Assembly (NCBI GenBank): GCA_965219935.1
Contig: CBDCOU010000003.1
Span: 1,240,001 to 1,304,000, forward strand
DNA: 64,000 nt
DNA from: Bin34 sp965219935
GTDB lineage: Bacteria; Chloroflexota; Anaerolineae; Caldilineales; Caldilineaceae
Reading direction: 5' to 3'
A program made the translations under genes and the position numbers. Below, piece after piece: positions 19,203 to 26,667 of this stretch. The stretch's first letter is position 1. The number at the start of each line of letters is the position of its first letter. The notes below the pieces were generated by a model, which was not told the DNA's origin, did not search any database, and saw only the letters and a list, made by a program, of their open reading frames with translations.

Positions 19203-19633
19203 ATACTCCCATGCCTACGCATCTGGTCTTCCACCCACTGGTTCAGCTGTTGCATGTCCACCGGCGGCAACTCCGACTGGTCGGGGCGCAGCTGCACTGC
19301 CTCCTTCAGGTACACGTGATGGATTTCGTCCTGGTTGCGGTCCGTGTTCCAGTGCAGAAGGATGCGAATGCACCTGGGGAGACTGTCCGGAACTTCCATT
19401 TCATGGCCGCACAGCAGCGGCACGGACATCCAGCCCAACTGACGGGCCGCGGTCGCAGGAAACACGGCATTCAGGTCCGTCGTGGTTGTAAAGACACCCG
19501 AGGCTACGTCCACCGACTCGATGCCGTTCAATCGGATCATCAAGGCCAGGAGTTGCCGCGTGGCCGCCAGGATCTCGCGGGCATCGTTCTCGACTACCGT
19601 GGTGGCGCCACGCACGCCTCTGCAAACAATCAT
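19199..19633 (-). CDS. aroH: Chorismate mutase, AroH (trimeric Bacillus) type
   Basis: This 144-residue monofunctional enzyme turns chorismate into prephenate and is the first structural gene of the supraoperon. It matches the Bacillus subtilis AroH fold so well that key residues keep the same numbers: Glu78 in GHEMEV, Arg90 in SLPRCIR and Tyr108 in HHVYLKEA; Arg8 in VRGATT corresponds to Arg7. The ATG at 19633 lies about 40 bases downstream of an intrinsic terminator, so its expression should depend on read-through of the attenuator. Confidence 0.95.
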   Translation of the reverse strand: MIVCRGVRGATTVVENDAREILAATRQLLALMIRLNGIESVDVASGVFTTTTDLNAVFPATAARQLGWMSVPLLCGHEMEVPDSLPRCIRILLHWNTDRNQDEIHHVYLKEAVQLRPDQSELPPVDMQQLNQWVEDQMRRHGSM

Positions 19634-19675
19634 GGTTGGAATTCAGGCTGAAAGAAGCGGCGTACCACGGCATGC

Positions 19676-19705
19676 AAAAAAAAAGCGATCCAATTCTGGA
19701 CCGCT
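19676..19705 (-). terminator. Attenuator terminator of the aromatic supraoperon
   Basis: On the minus strand a 9-bp stem (19697-19705 with 19684-19692, one G-U pair) closes a GAAT tetraloop (19693-19696) and is followed at once by a run of T (19676-19683). This is a textbook intrinsic terminator, lying between a Tyr/Phe-rich leader frame and aroH and about 43 bases before the aroH start. It has no reason to be there unless it controls entry into the operon. Confidence 0.88.
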
Positions 19706-19771
19706 CCTGCGCCTCCTGGTTGTCCGGCATCAGTTGACCTGTGCGCAACTCCCTGGTTCGCGGTGCGGTCC
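19698..19771 (-). promoter_or_regulatory. Antiterminator pairing segment of the attenuator
   Basis: The RNA segment GGACCGC (19765-19771 on the minus strand) is perfectly complementary over 7 bp to GCGGUCC (19698-19704), which is most of the 5' arm of the terminator. It begins only nine bases after the Tyr/Phe codon cluster. A ribosome stalled on those codons would leave it free to pair and block the terminator; a ribosome moving on would cover it. The mechanism is inferred from trp/phe attenuator logic. Confidence 0.7.
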
Positions 19772-19903
19772 CGTCCCTGCAAATCGGTAATAGTAATAGT
19801 CACTAAACGAGAAGGTGCGCGCCGATCCGGCACCACCGTGGGCGGCGCGATCGCTGGCTTGACCGGCGGACTTGTTGATCCGCGACACAATCGCATTGCT
19901 CAT
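19730..19903 (-). CDS. Leader peptide with Tyr/Phe codon cluster (attenuator leader)
   Basis: A 57-codon frame starts with ATG at 19903 and stops with TGA at 19730, 24 bases before the terminator hairpin. Codons 31-41 read Phe-Ser-Phe-Ser-Asp-Tyr-Tyr-Tyr-Tyr-Arg-Phe: seven aromatic codons in eleven (19781-19813). There is no tryptophan codon. The rest of the peptide is unremarkable, so it probably has no function as a protein. The position before aroH-pheA-aroF-tyrA and the antiterminator/terminator pair downstream make it a regulatory leader that senses charged tRNA-Tyr and tRNA-Phe. I see no Shine-Dalgarno sequence; the promoter spacing instead suggests a leaderless transcript starting at or next to this ATG. 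Confidence 0.8.
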   Translation of the reverse strand: MSNAIVSRINKSAGQASDRAAHGGAGSARTFSFSDYYYYRFAGTGPHREPGSCAQVN

Positions 19904-19909
19904 ACGGCC

Positions 19910-19939
19910 AGACTACCCGACCCGGAGCCTGGTTGTCAA
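19910..19939 (-). promoter_or_regulatory. Promoter of the aromatic amino acid supraoperon
   Basis: A perfect -35 TTGACA (19934-19939, minus strand) is followed after 18 bases by TAGTCT (19910-19915). The expected transcription start, about seven bases past the -10, coincides with the A of the leader ATG at 19903. The -35 overlaps the stop codon of the malate dehydrogenase gene upstream. Confidence 0.6.
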
Positions 19940-20925
19940 CTCAGGAGCGCGTCGGCCGTGCGACTCAACTCCAGCAGGTCCTTCCCCGTGATGTCCACCA
20001 TGCGACGATCGAAAGGGGCGAGTTGAAGACCTGAGACAACCTCGATCTCCCCGTCCCGAACCCTGACCGGAAAACTGAAGACCACCCCGGGCGGAGTGTC
20101 GTACTGCCCTTCGCCCACGATGGCCATGCTGGTGGTCCGATCGCCGCCGGTGCCCAAGTGCCAATCCCGCACGTGGTCGGTAACAGCCACGGCCGCGCTG
20201 GCCGCACTGCTGGCCCCCCTGACCTCAATGACTTCCGCGCCGCGGTTCTGGATCCTGGGTATGAATTGCTCCTCGATCCAGGCCTGATCCAAAAACAAGG
20301 GCCAGTCCCGGTGCCCGTCGATCGTGGCATGGGCCAGGCACGGATACTGCGTGGCGCTGTGATTGCCCCAGATGGCCACGTCCGCCACCTGGTCGGGCCG
20401 CACTCCGGCTGTGCGCGCTACCAGACTCACCGCCCGGTTGTGGTCGAGGCGCGTCAGGGCCGTAAACCTTGAGGCCGGAATGTCCGGGGCATGGCGATGG
20501 GCAATCAAGGCATTGAGGTTCGCCGGATTGCCGACCACCGTCACCCGCACATCATCGGCGGCCCGTGCGTTCAGGGCCTGTCCCTGGCTCCGGAAAATCG
20601 GCAGATTGCTGCCGACCAAATCCGCCCGGGACTCGCCGGCCCCGCGGGGCCGGGAACCCACCAGCAGGGCGTGCTGCACACCGTCGAAACCCTCCTCGGC
20701 GGAATCGGTCACGTCGATTCCGGCCAGCAGGGGGAAGGCACAGTCCTCCAGTTCCATGGCCACGCCTTCCGCCTGGCGCATGACCGGTGGAATTTCAATC
20801 AGCGTCAGGTGAACCGGCTGGTTGGCGCCCAGCATCTGTCCGTCCGCGATGCGGAAAACCAGTGCATAGCCGACGTTGCCGGCAGCACCGGTGACTGCCA
20901 CTTTAATCGGGGCGGAAAGGGACAT
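19936..20925 (-). CDS. mdh: Malate dehydrogenase (NAD)
   Basis: This 329-residue enzyme interconverts malate and oxaloacetate in the TCA cycle. It belongs to the cytosolic-type MDH group (type 2). It has the Rossmann motif VAVTGAAGNVGYAL, the substrate Arg in GSRPRGAGESRADL, NPAN, LTRLDHNRA and the catalytic His in WGNHSATQYP. The start at 20925 was chosen because the Rossmann fold begins there; upstream codons are rich in Arg and Pro. The gene is immediately upstream of the aromatic operon on the same strand, but that operon has its own promoter, so they are probably separate units. Confidence 0.94.
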   Translation of the reverse strand: MSLSAPIKVAVTGAAGNVGYALVFRIADGQMLGANQPVHLTLIEIPPVMRQAEGVAMELEDCAFPLLAGIDVTDSAEEGFDGVQHALLVGSRPRGAGESRADLVGSNLPIFRSQGQALNARAADDVRVTVVGNPANLNALIAHRHAPDIPASRFTALTRLDHNRAVSLVARTAGVRPDQVADVAIWGNHSATQYPCLAHATIDGHRDWPLFLDQAWIEEQFIPRIQNRGAEVIEVRGASSAASAAVAVTDHVRDWHLGTGGDRTTSMAIVGEGQYDTPPGVVFSFPVRVRDGEIEVVSGLQLAPFDRRMVDITGKDLLELSRTADALLS

Positions 20926-21172
20926 GTCCAGACTGTGGTATGAAAGGATGGGGGCGGAGGGCACGATGACGCGGCCGCGCGCCCTGCCAGGTTCCATCTT
21001 ACGCGAACCCGGTCCCGGTGCCTCAATTCGGCGAGCGCCGGATCCGTCCGCCTCTCACAGCCACGCCTCCGAACAGGTCTTCAGGGACCACATGTACGGG
21101 GCGGACCGCCATGCGGTGTATGGATGCTGTCAGAATGTAGCGAGATTCCCTGGAACAAGGCTGCACACAACC

Positions 21173-21781
21173 GTGATCGAGACTTGGGGCCGTTCCCTGT
21201 TGGCCCACGTCGAACTACCCGTCGTGCGGTTCCTGCTGTGGTTGCGCCTGACGCCCAACCTTATCTCCTGGATTGGCTTGGGGCTGGCCGTAGCCACGGC
21301 CTACTTGATTGCGGCCGGTTGGATTCGATGGGGTGGGTTGGCCTACATCCTGGTGTCCGGCCTGGACAGCCTGGACGGCCTGCTGGCCCGCAACACGGGC
21401 CGCGTGACGCGCTACGGAGCCTGCCTGGACAGCACTTTCGACCGTCTGTCCGAAATCTGCGTCCTGTTGGGACTGTTGATCCATTTGCAACTTGACGGAC
21501 CGATGCGCCTGCCGCTGAGCTGGAGCATTCCGTTAACCGCCGCGGTGATTGGGGCATCGGTGGTCGTGTCCTATGTCAAGGCCCGGGCGGAAGGCCTTGA
21601 GATTCCCGGCAAGGCCGGCTGGCTGCAGCGCAGCGAACGCATCGTGTTGCTGGGCGTCGGCCTCATGCTGAACGTGGCGGATGTGGTGCTGGTCCCCATG
21701 TGTCTGGCACTGCTGGTCACAATTGGCCAGAGGCTGCACTACGTAGCCCGCCACGACCGCGGACCTGTGCGGGGCGAATGA
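21173..21781 (+). CDS. CDP-alcohol phosphatidyltransferase family protein
   Basis: This roughly 202-residue membrane enzyme transfers a phosphatidyl or similar group from a CDP-alcohol to an acceptor in phospholipid synthesis. The full family motif D-x2-DG-x2-AR-x8-G-x3-D-x3-D is present in the segment DSLDGLLARN...YGACLDSTFDR (about residues 62-86). About five or six hydrophobic helices follow. It could be a phosphatidylinositol-phosphate-type or phosphatidylglycerophosphate-type synthase; the acceptor cannot be told. The GTG at 21173 gives the usual length; longer upstream readings lack similarity. The gene is divergent from mdh. Confidence 0.85.
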   Translation: MIETWGRSLLAHVELPVVRFLLWLRLTPNLISWIGLGLAVATAYLIAAGWIRWGGLAYILVSGLDSLDGLLARNTGRVTRYGACLDSTFDRLSEICVLLGLLIHLQLDGPMRLPLSWSIPLTAAVIGASVVVSYVKARAEGLEIPGKAGWLQRSERIVLLGVGLMLNVADVVLVPMCLALLVTIGQRLHYVARHDRGPVRGE

Positions 21782-21912
21782 GGCAGCCGCCCCCTGAGCG
21801 CAGTCGAATTTTGCAATGGACAGCCCAGACAGGCCCTGCGACTGCTATCGTTAAGGGTAAGGACGAGTCTGCGGGTCTCGTTTTTCTCCCTTCTTCACAG
21901 CCCCGACCCGAC

Positions 21913-22464
21913 GTGAGAGTCAAGATTCCCACCGACCTTCTGGATGACGCCCGGAACGGCGATCCCGATGCCTTCAACCAACTATTCGATCTGTGCTCGG
22001 GCCACATTTTCCGGTTCATCTACACGCGCATCCCCGACCTTCAGTTGGCGGAGGACCTCACGGGCAACGTGTTCCTCAAGGTCTACGAAGCCATCAACCG
22101 AGGCCAGCCGTGGAAGTACACGTTTACCTCATGGCTCTACACCATTGCCAACAACCAGATTCGCGACCACATCCGCCGGGACGTGCGGGCCGCCTTCTTC
22201 CCCATCGACACGCACATGAACCTGCCTTCGCGCGAACCGGACCCGTTCCGTGCCACGCGGGATTCCCTGGATGCAGAGTCCCTGCGGGCGGCCATTGCGC
22301 GCCTACCCGACTCCCAGGCTCAGGTAATATCCCTGCGCTTCCTTGAGGGCTATGGCGTCAAGGAAGTGGCGGCGATCATGGGCAAGACCGAGGTATCCAT
22401 CAGGGCGATGCAGTTCAGGGCCATCAAGGAACTCAGGGCCGCCCTGGCGCGGGACCTGGGTTGA
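21913..22464 (+). CDS. RNA polymerase sigma factor, ECF/sigma-70 region 2-region 4 type
   Basis: This 183-residue sigma factor carries only regions 2 and 4, as in extracytoplasmic-function sigma factors. Region 2 (about 20-90) shows the DLTGNVFLKVYEAI core-binding part and the promoter-melting WLYTIANNQIRDHIRR. Region 4 (about 118-178) has the helix-turn-helix SLRFLEGYGVKEVAAIMGKTEVSIRAMQFRAIKEL. The start is probably the GTG at 21913; upstream codons do not look like protein. A small acidic partner gene follows after 16 bases. Confidence 0.9.
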   Translation: MRVKIPTDLLDDARNGDPDAFNQLFDLCSGHIFRFIYTRIPDLQLAEDLTGNVFLKVYEAINRGQPWKYTFTSWLYTIANNQIRDHIRRDVRAAFFPIDTHMNLPSREPDPFRATRDSLDAESLRAAIARLPDSQAQVISLRFLEGYGVKEVAAIMGKTEVSIRAMQFRAIKELRAALARDLG

Positions 22465-22480
22465 CCAAGGAGAAACCGAT

Positions 22481-22855
22481 ATGCCCCCGTTCGATCACCA
22501 ATCGGAGTTTCCCCCGTTGTCGGAGGAAGATGACCGCATTGGCACGTTGTTCGACAAAGCCGATCACCTGGCGGGCAACAGTGAACTTCAGGATCGATAT
22601 CTGGGATCCCTTGCGGCCGCCGACCGCGCCGTCGTCGAGGAGAGCCTAATCATAGCCAACGCACTGCGGCTGCTGGCCCAGGAGACCACCCCTTCCATGT
22701 CGGGCCGGGCGCGCGCGCGGGTCCAACGCATGCTGTACGGCGACCTGGATCCGATTGCCGACGACGGCATCGGGGACGCAGGGCAAGCCGATGCAGGTTC
22801 CATGTCCGAGCTCCGCTTCAACACCCTCAACAACACCGAAGACCAGAACCTCTGA
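22481..22855 (+). CDS. Small acidic protein downstream of sigma factor, possible anti-sigma partner
   Basis: This 124-residue protein is rich in Asp and Glu, mainly helical by composition, and has no membrane span or zinc motif. It does not match a family I recognise. A strong AAGGAG stands 9 bases before the ATG, only 16 bases after the sigma factor stop, so the two are co-expressed. By position it could be a soluble anti-sigma or regulator; that is inference from context only. Confidence 0.7.
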   Translation: MPPFDHQSEFPPLSEEDDRIGTLFDKADHLAGNSELQDRYLGSLAAADRAVVEESLIIANALRLLAQETTPSMSGRARARVQRMLYGDLDPIADDGIGDAGQADAGSMSELRFNTLNNTEDQNL

Positions 22856-22904
22856 CCGCGCGGTCTCCCGGCCGGGCGCGATGCCTGACCGGAAACCGCA
22901 AATA

Positions 22905-22934
22905 TTGCGCCGGGCACCCGGCCGCCGCTACAAT
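22905..22934 (+). promoter_or_regulatory. Candidate promoter of the ffh-rpsP operon
   Basis: TTGCGC (22905-22910), an 18-base spacer and TACAAT (22929-22934) would start transcription near 22941, some 65 bases before ffh. The match is moderate. Confidence 0.4.
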
Positions 22935-23006
22935 GTGCGGTCCCGTTCGAGTGGGCCGGGCGGCGCGGCGCGCCCCTGGCCAGTTTGACCCCATGTGCTT
23001 GCAGGC

Positions 23007-24365
23007 ATGTTCGATTCGCTGAGCCAAAGACTTCAGAACACGTTTGACGCCCTGTCGCGCAAGGGGCGCCTGGACGAGAAGGACATCACGGCCGGCATGC
23101 GCGAAATCCGCATGGCGCTGCTGGAGGCGGACGTCAACTACCGGGTGGTCAAGGACTTCACCCAGCGCATCCGGGAACGCGCCACCGGGACCGAAGTCCT
23201 GCAGAGCCTGACCCCCGGCCAGCAGGTGGTCAAAATCGTGCATGCGGAGCTGATTTCCCTGCTGGGCGAACCGGCGCCGCTGAACTTCGCCGGCCAGGCC
23301 CCCCACGCCCTGGCCCTGGTGGGTCTGCAGGGCGTGGGCAAGACCACGATGGCGGCCAAGCTGGCCGTGCACCTGCGCAGACGGGGCCAGACTCCGCTCC
23401 TGGTGGCCGCGGACGTGCAGCGGCCGGCTGCGATCGATCAGCTTGAGACCCTGGGCAGGCAGATTGATGTTCCGGTGTTCGCCCAGCGCGAAGGCGCCCG
23501 GGCACCCGACATCGCGGCCCGCGCCATGAAGTTCGCCCGAAGCAAGGCGCATACGGTCTGCATCCTGGACACGGCCGGCCGCACCCAAATCGACTCCGTG
23601 CTGATGGCGGAGCTCGCCGAGATCAAGAAGCGGGTCAATCCGGCCGAGACCCTGCTGGTTGTGGATGCCATGACCGGTCAGGAGGCCGTCAATGTGGCCG
23701 AAGGCTTCCAGACCACCATGCCCCTCACCGGGTTGATCATGACCAAGGTGGATGGCGATGCCCGCGGGGGCGCCACGCTCAGCGTGCGTCAGGTGACCGG
23801 GGTTCCCGTGAAGTTCATGGGGACCAGCGAGCAGATGGACGGCCTCGACGTGTTCGAGCCCGAACGGATGGCCAGCCGCATTCTGGGCATGGGGGATGTC
23901 CTTACCCTCATCGAGAAGGCCGAGCAGTTTCTGGACGACGAGCAGAGTGAACGGCTGGGCGACAAAATGGCCCGCGGCCAGCTCGACTTCGAGGATTTCC
24001 TCGACCAGTTGCGCTCGCTCAAGCGGATGGGCAGCCTGTCCGATCTTCTGAAACTTCTGCCGGGCGCCCGGAATCTGCTCGCGGAGCTCGACGAAGAGGA
24101 CATGGAGCACGGCCTGAAGCAGAGCGAAGCCATCGTCAACAGCATGACACGGCAGGAACGGCGCAACCCCAGCGTGCTCAACGGCAGCCGCCGCCGCCGC
24201 ATTGCGGCCGGCAGCGGCACGCGCGTACAGGACGTGAACGACCTCCTCAAGCGCTTCCGCGAGGCGCAGGGCATGATTAAGGAGATGTCGGGAGGCGGTC
24301 GCGGCCGCCAGCGTGGCCGCACGCGGCAAATGAAGCGGCTGATGGCGGGGCAGGATCTCCGCTGA
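23007..24365 (+). CDS. ffh: Signal recognition particle protein Ffh (SRP54)
   Basis: This 452-residue GTPase targets nascent membrane proteins to the SecYEG translocon, together with SRP RNA and FtsY. The N domain (1-90) precedes the G domain with G1 GLQGVGKTTMAAKLA, DVQRPAAIDQL, DTAGR and the TKVDGDARGG motif. The methionine-rich M domain (from about residue 300) ends with a basic tail binding the RNA. The ATG at 23007 matches the usual MFDSLSQRL start; an ATG four codons upstream is less likely. It heads a run of ribosome-related genes. I found no SRP RNA gene in the window. Confidence 0.96.
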   Translation: MFDSLSQRLQNTFDALSRKGRLDEKDITAGMREIRMALLEADVNYRVVKDFTQRIRERATGTEVLQSLTPGQQVVKIVHAELISLLGEPAPLNFAGQAPHALALVGLQGVGKTTMAAKLAVHLRRRGQTPLLVAADVQRPAAIDQLETLGRQIDVPVFAQREGARAPDIAARAMKFARSKAHTVCILDTAGRTQIDSVLMAELAEIKKRVNPAETLLVVDAMTGQEAVNVAEGFQTTMPLTGLIMTKVDGDARGGATLSVRQVTGVPVKFMGTSEQMDGLDVFEPERMASRILGMGDVLTLIEKAEQFLDDEQSERLGDKMARGQLDFEDFLDQLRSLKRMGSLSDLLKLLPGARNLLAELDEEDMEHGLKQSEAIVNSMTRQERRNPSVLNGSRRRRIAAGSGTRVQDVNDLLKRFREAQGMIKEMSGGGRGRQRGRTRQMKRLMAGQDLR

Positions 24366-24395
24366 CACCAACAACCCTCAGGAGACCCCTACACA

Positions 24396-24674
24396 GTGGT
24401 TCGCATTCGACTGGTGCGCAAAGGCACCAAGAACAAACCGACCTACCGCATCCTGGTCGCGGATCAACGCAAGGCCACCAGCGGCAGTTTCATCGAGAAC
24501 ATCGGGCACTTCAATCCGCGCACCGAACCGGAAACCATCGTGGTGGACGTGGAACGGGCCAACCACTGGATTGCCCGCGGCGCGCAGCCGACACCGGCCG
24601 TGCAGCGTCTGCTGAAGGCGGCCGCTGCCGAGGCCGCACCCGCGACCGAAACGGACGAACATGTCGAAGCCTGA
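24396..24674 (+). CDS. rpsP: 30S ribosomal protein S16
   Basis: This 92-residue small-subunit protein starts VVRIRLVRKGTKNKPTYRIL and contains the conserved GSFIENIGHFNP and ANHWIARGAQPT segments. The start is a GTG with an AGGAG 12 bases upstream. Its 3' end overlaps khpA by 14 bases, so translation is coupled. Confidence 0.96.
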   Translation: MVRIRLVRKGTKNKPTYRILVADQRKATSGSFIENIGHFNPRTEPETIVVDVERANHWIARGAQPTPAVQRLLKAAAAEAAPATETDEHVEA

Positions 24675-24984
24675 CGTGGACGTCACCATCGACCGCATTG
24701 GCCAGCTCGTAACCTGGGTCGCCTCGACCCTGGCGCAGCATCCGGACGATGTCGAGGTGGAGGCGCACCAGTACGACCAAGACCTGGAATTCAACCTGCT
24801 GGTGCATCAGGAAGACATGAAGTTCATCATTGGACGCAACGGGGACAACATCCGTGCCCTCCGAGCCCTGGTCAAGGCGTCGTCAACCAATCCGCACGCC
24901 CATGTCGCCCTGCACGTGGACTCCTGGCAGGAAATCGGCGACGGCCTGACCCCGACCGAACGCGGGCAGGACGACCAGGCCTGA
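24661..24984 (+). CDS. khpA: KH-domain RNA-binding protein KhpA
   Basis: This 107-residue protein is a single KH domain of the KhpA (YlqC) family, which in Firmicutes pairs with KhpB to bind many RNAs and influence cell division. The GxxG loop is IIGRNGDNI. An N-terminal extension of about 20 residues and an acidic C-tail are present. Placement between rpsP and rimM is common in Firmicutes and Chloroflexota. Confidence 0.92.
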   Translation: MSKPDVDVTIDRIGQLVTWVASTLAQHPDDVEVEAHQYDQDLEFNLLVHQEDMKFIIGRNGDNIRALRALVKASSTNPHAHVALHVDSWQEIGDGLTPTERGQDDQA

Positions 24985-24997
24985 ACCACCCAGTCCA

Positions 24998-25540
24998 GTG
25001 GCCAGCGATGGTTCGCCCTATCCCGACGACCACTTCGTCGTCGGACGCGTCGAGAAGCCCCACGGCATCAAGGGCGAGGTGGGCATACGCGTTATCACCG
25101 ACAACAACGGACGGTTTGCCCCTCAGCAGGTCCTGCACAGCACCCACGGGCAGAGTCCGCTGACGATCCTTTCCACGCGACGCCACAAGCAGGCGCTGCT
25201 CGTGCGGTTCGTCGAGATTAGGGACAGAACGGCCGCCGAATCCCTGCGTGGCGCCTGGCTGTCCGTGCCGGAAGCGGAGGTGCCGCCGCCGGAGCCGGGA
25301 ACCTGGTGGGTTCACGACATTGTCGGTGCATCCGTCACCACCGATACCGGTCTGTACCTGGGTGTGGTGACCGAGGTGGCCGCGACCGGGGCCAACGATA
25401 TCTGGGAGGTGTCCCCGGCTCCGGATCTGGGACTCAGCCAGCCAATTCTGCTGCCTGCCATCCGCGAGGTGGTGACCGAGGTGGACATCCCCGGACGATC
25501 GGTAATCGTGCACCTGCTACCGGGACTGCTACCCAAGTAG
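24998..25540 (+). CDS. rimM: Ribosome maturation factor RimM
   Basis: This 180-residue protein assists 30S head assembly by binding S19. The N-terminal beta-barrel starts with VGRVEKPHGIKGEVGIRV, and the PRC-barrel domain follows (about 98-175, TWWVHDIVGASV to DIPGRSVIVHLLPGLL). The start is a GTG 13 bases after khpA. The usual next genes trmD and rplS are missing; a nucleotidyltransferase gene follows. Confidence 0.93.
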   Translation: MASDGSPYPDDHFVVGRVEKPHGIKGEVGIRVITDNNGRFAPQQVLHSTHGQSPLTILSTRRHKQALLVRFVEIRDRTAAESLRGAWLSVPEAEVPPPEPGTWWVHDIVGASVTTDTGLYLGVVTEVAATGANDIWEVSPAPDLGLSQPILLPAIREVVTEVDIPGRSVIVHLLPGLLPK

Positions 25541-25623
25541 GATAAGATTCAGACCAGACCAAACAGGGTCCGTCCGCGCGGTAGCCGGTCGGGTGCCCTG
25601 CCACGCCATGGAAGCAATCATCG

Positions 25624-26667
25624 ATGATAGGCGTAGTCCTGGCTGGCGGCAGCGGGAATCGCCTGTGGCCTCGCAGTCGGCAGCAGACGCCCAAGCAGTT
25701 TGACGATCTGCTCGCACAGGGGGAATCGCTGCTGCAAGCGACCTGCCGCCGGATCTCTCCCCTGCTGCCATCGGAGCGCACATGGGTGGTAACCAGCCGC
25801 AACACCGCCCATTTGGTCCACCAACAGCTGCCGCACCTTGACCGGGCGCGGATCCTGACCGAACCGGAAGGCCGCAATACGGCCCCCGCCTTTGCCTGGG
25901 TGTTGGCACATCTGCCGGCGGAAGCGGACAGCGAGATTGCGATCTGGCTGCCATCCGACCACTGGATCCAGGATGAAGTCGTTTTCTGCCAAGCCCTGAC
26001 CCGCGCGTCCGAACTCGCGGCCGACGGCTCCCTGGTGCTGCTTGGCGCCGTACCCGACCATCCGCACACGGGATACGGATACATCAGGCTGGGCGCCCCG
26101 CTGGCCCCGGCGAGCACCCCGCCCGCCGCGCGTGTGCGCAGCTTCCGCGAGAAGCCGGACGCCGCGGCAGCCGCGCACCTGCTCCAGCGGGGTGACTGCC
26201 TCTGGAATTGCGGCATCCTCGTCAGCCGCGTCGACAGTCTGCGCCACCGTCTGGGGCAATGCGCTCCGCACCTGTTGGAGGCGGCCCACAATCCGGGGCC
26301 GAACGGCGAAACCTGGAAGACATTGGAGCCATGCAGCATCGATCAGGTGGTCATTGAGCAGGCCACCGACTGCACGGTCGTCCATCTTGAGACGGGTTGG
26401 ACCGACCTGGGTAGCTGGGACGCACTCGAGCGCATACTGGAGAAGGACGGGGATGCCAATGTCGTAGTCGGCGACAGGGTTGTCACCGTCGACAGCCAAC
26501 ACAACATTGTCTTCGCCAACGGACGCCTGGTCGCAATGGTCGGCGTTCAGGACTTGGTCGTCGTGGATACCCCCGATGCCCTGCTGGTGGGACGCAAGAA
26601 CCACATGCAGTCCGTCAAGTCCATCATCGCTGCAATCGAAGAATCAGGCCTCGGTGGAATGACATGA
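25624..26667 (+). CDS. manC: Mannose-1-phosphate guanylyltransferase
   Basis: This 347-residue enzyme makes GDP-mannose from mannose 1-phosphate and GTP for glycans. The nucleotide-binding signature GGSGNRLWPRSR and the PKQF motif are at the N-terminus; FREKPD and the WNCGI motif follow. There is no C-terminal phosphomannose isomerase domain, so it is the monofunctional form; a short left-handed helix region ends the protein. It may be involved in cell-surface polysaccharide made with the LCP and UbiA-type genes 7 kb away. It overlaps the next gene by four bases. Confidence 0.9.
   Translation: MIGVVLAGGSGNRLWPRSRQQTPKQFDDLLAQGESLLQATCRRISPLLPSERTWVVTSRNTAHLVHQQLPHLDRARILTEPEGRNTAPAFAWVLAHLPAEADSEIAIWLPSDHWIQDEVVFCQALTRASELAADGSLVLLGAVPDHPHTGYGYIRLGAPLAPASTPPAARVRSFREKPDAAAAAHLLQRGDCLWNCGILVSRVDSLRHRLGQCAPHLLEAAHNPGPNGETWKTLEPCSIDQVVIEQATDCTVVHLETGWTDLGSWDALERILEKDGDANVVVGDRVVTVDSQHNIVFANGRLVAMVGVQDLVVVDTPDALLVGRKNHMQSVKSIIAAIEESGLGGMT

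Noticed and set aside
19630..19896. 88-codon minus-strand frame ending in a Phe-rich tail, as alternative leader peptide
   Set aside because: It reads straight through the terminator hairpin and T-run in another frame; the 57-codon frame ends before the hairpin and has the Tyr/Phe run at the right distance.
22827..24374. 515-codon open frame on the minus strand opposite ffh
   Set aside because: It lies exactly over the conserved ffh gene; composition (His, Gln, Leu rich) is that of a GC-rich antisense shadow.
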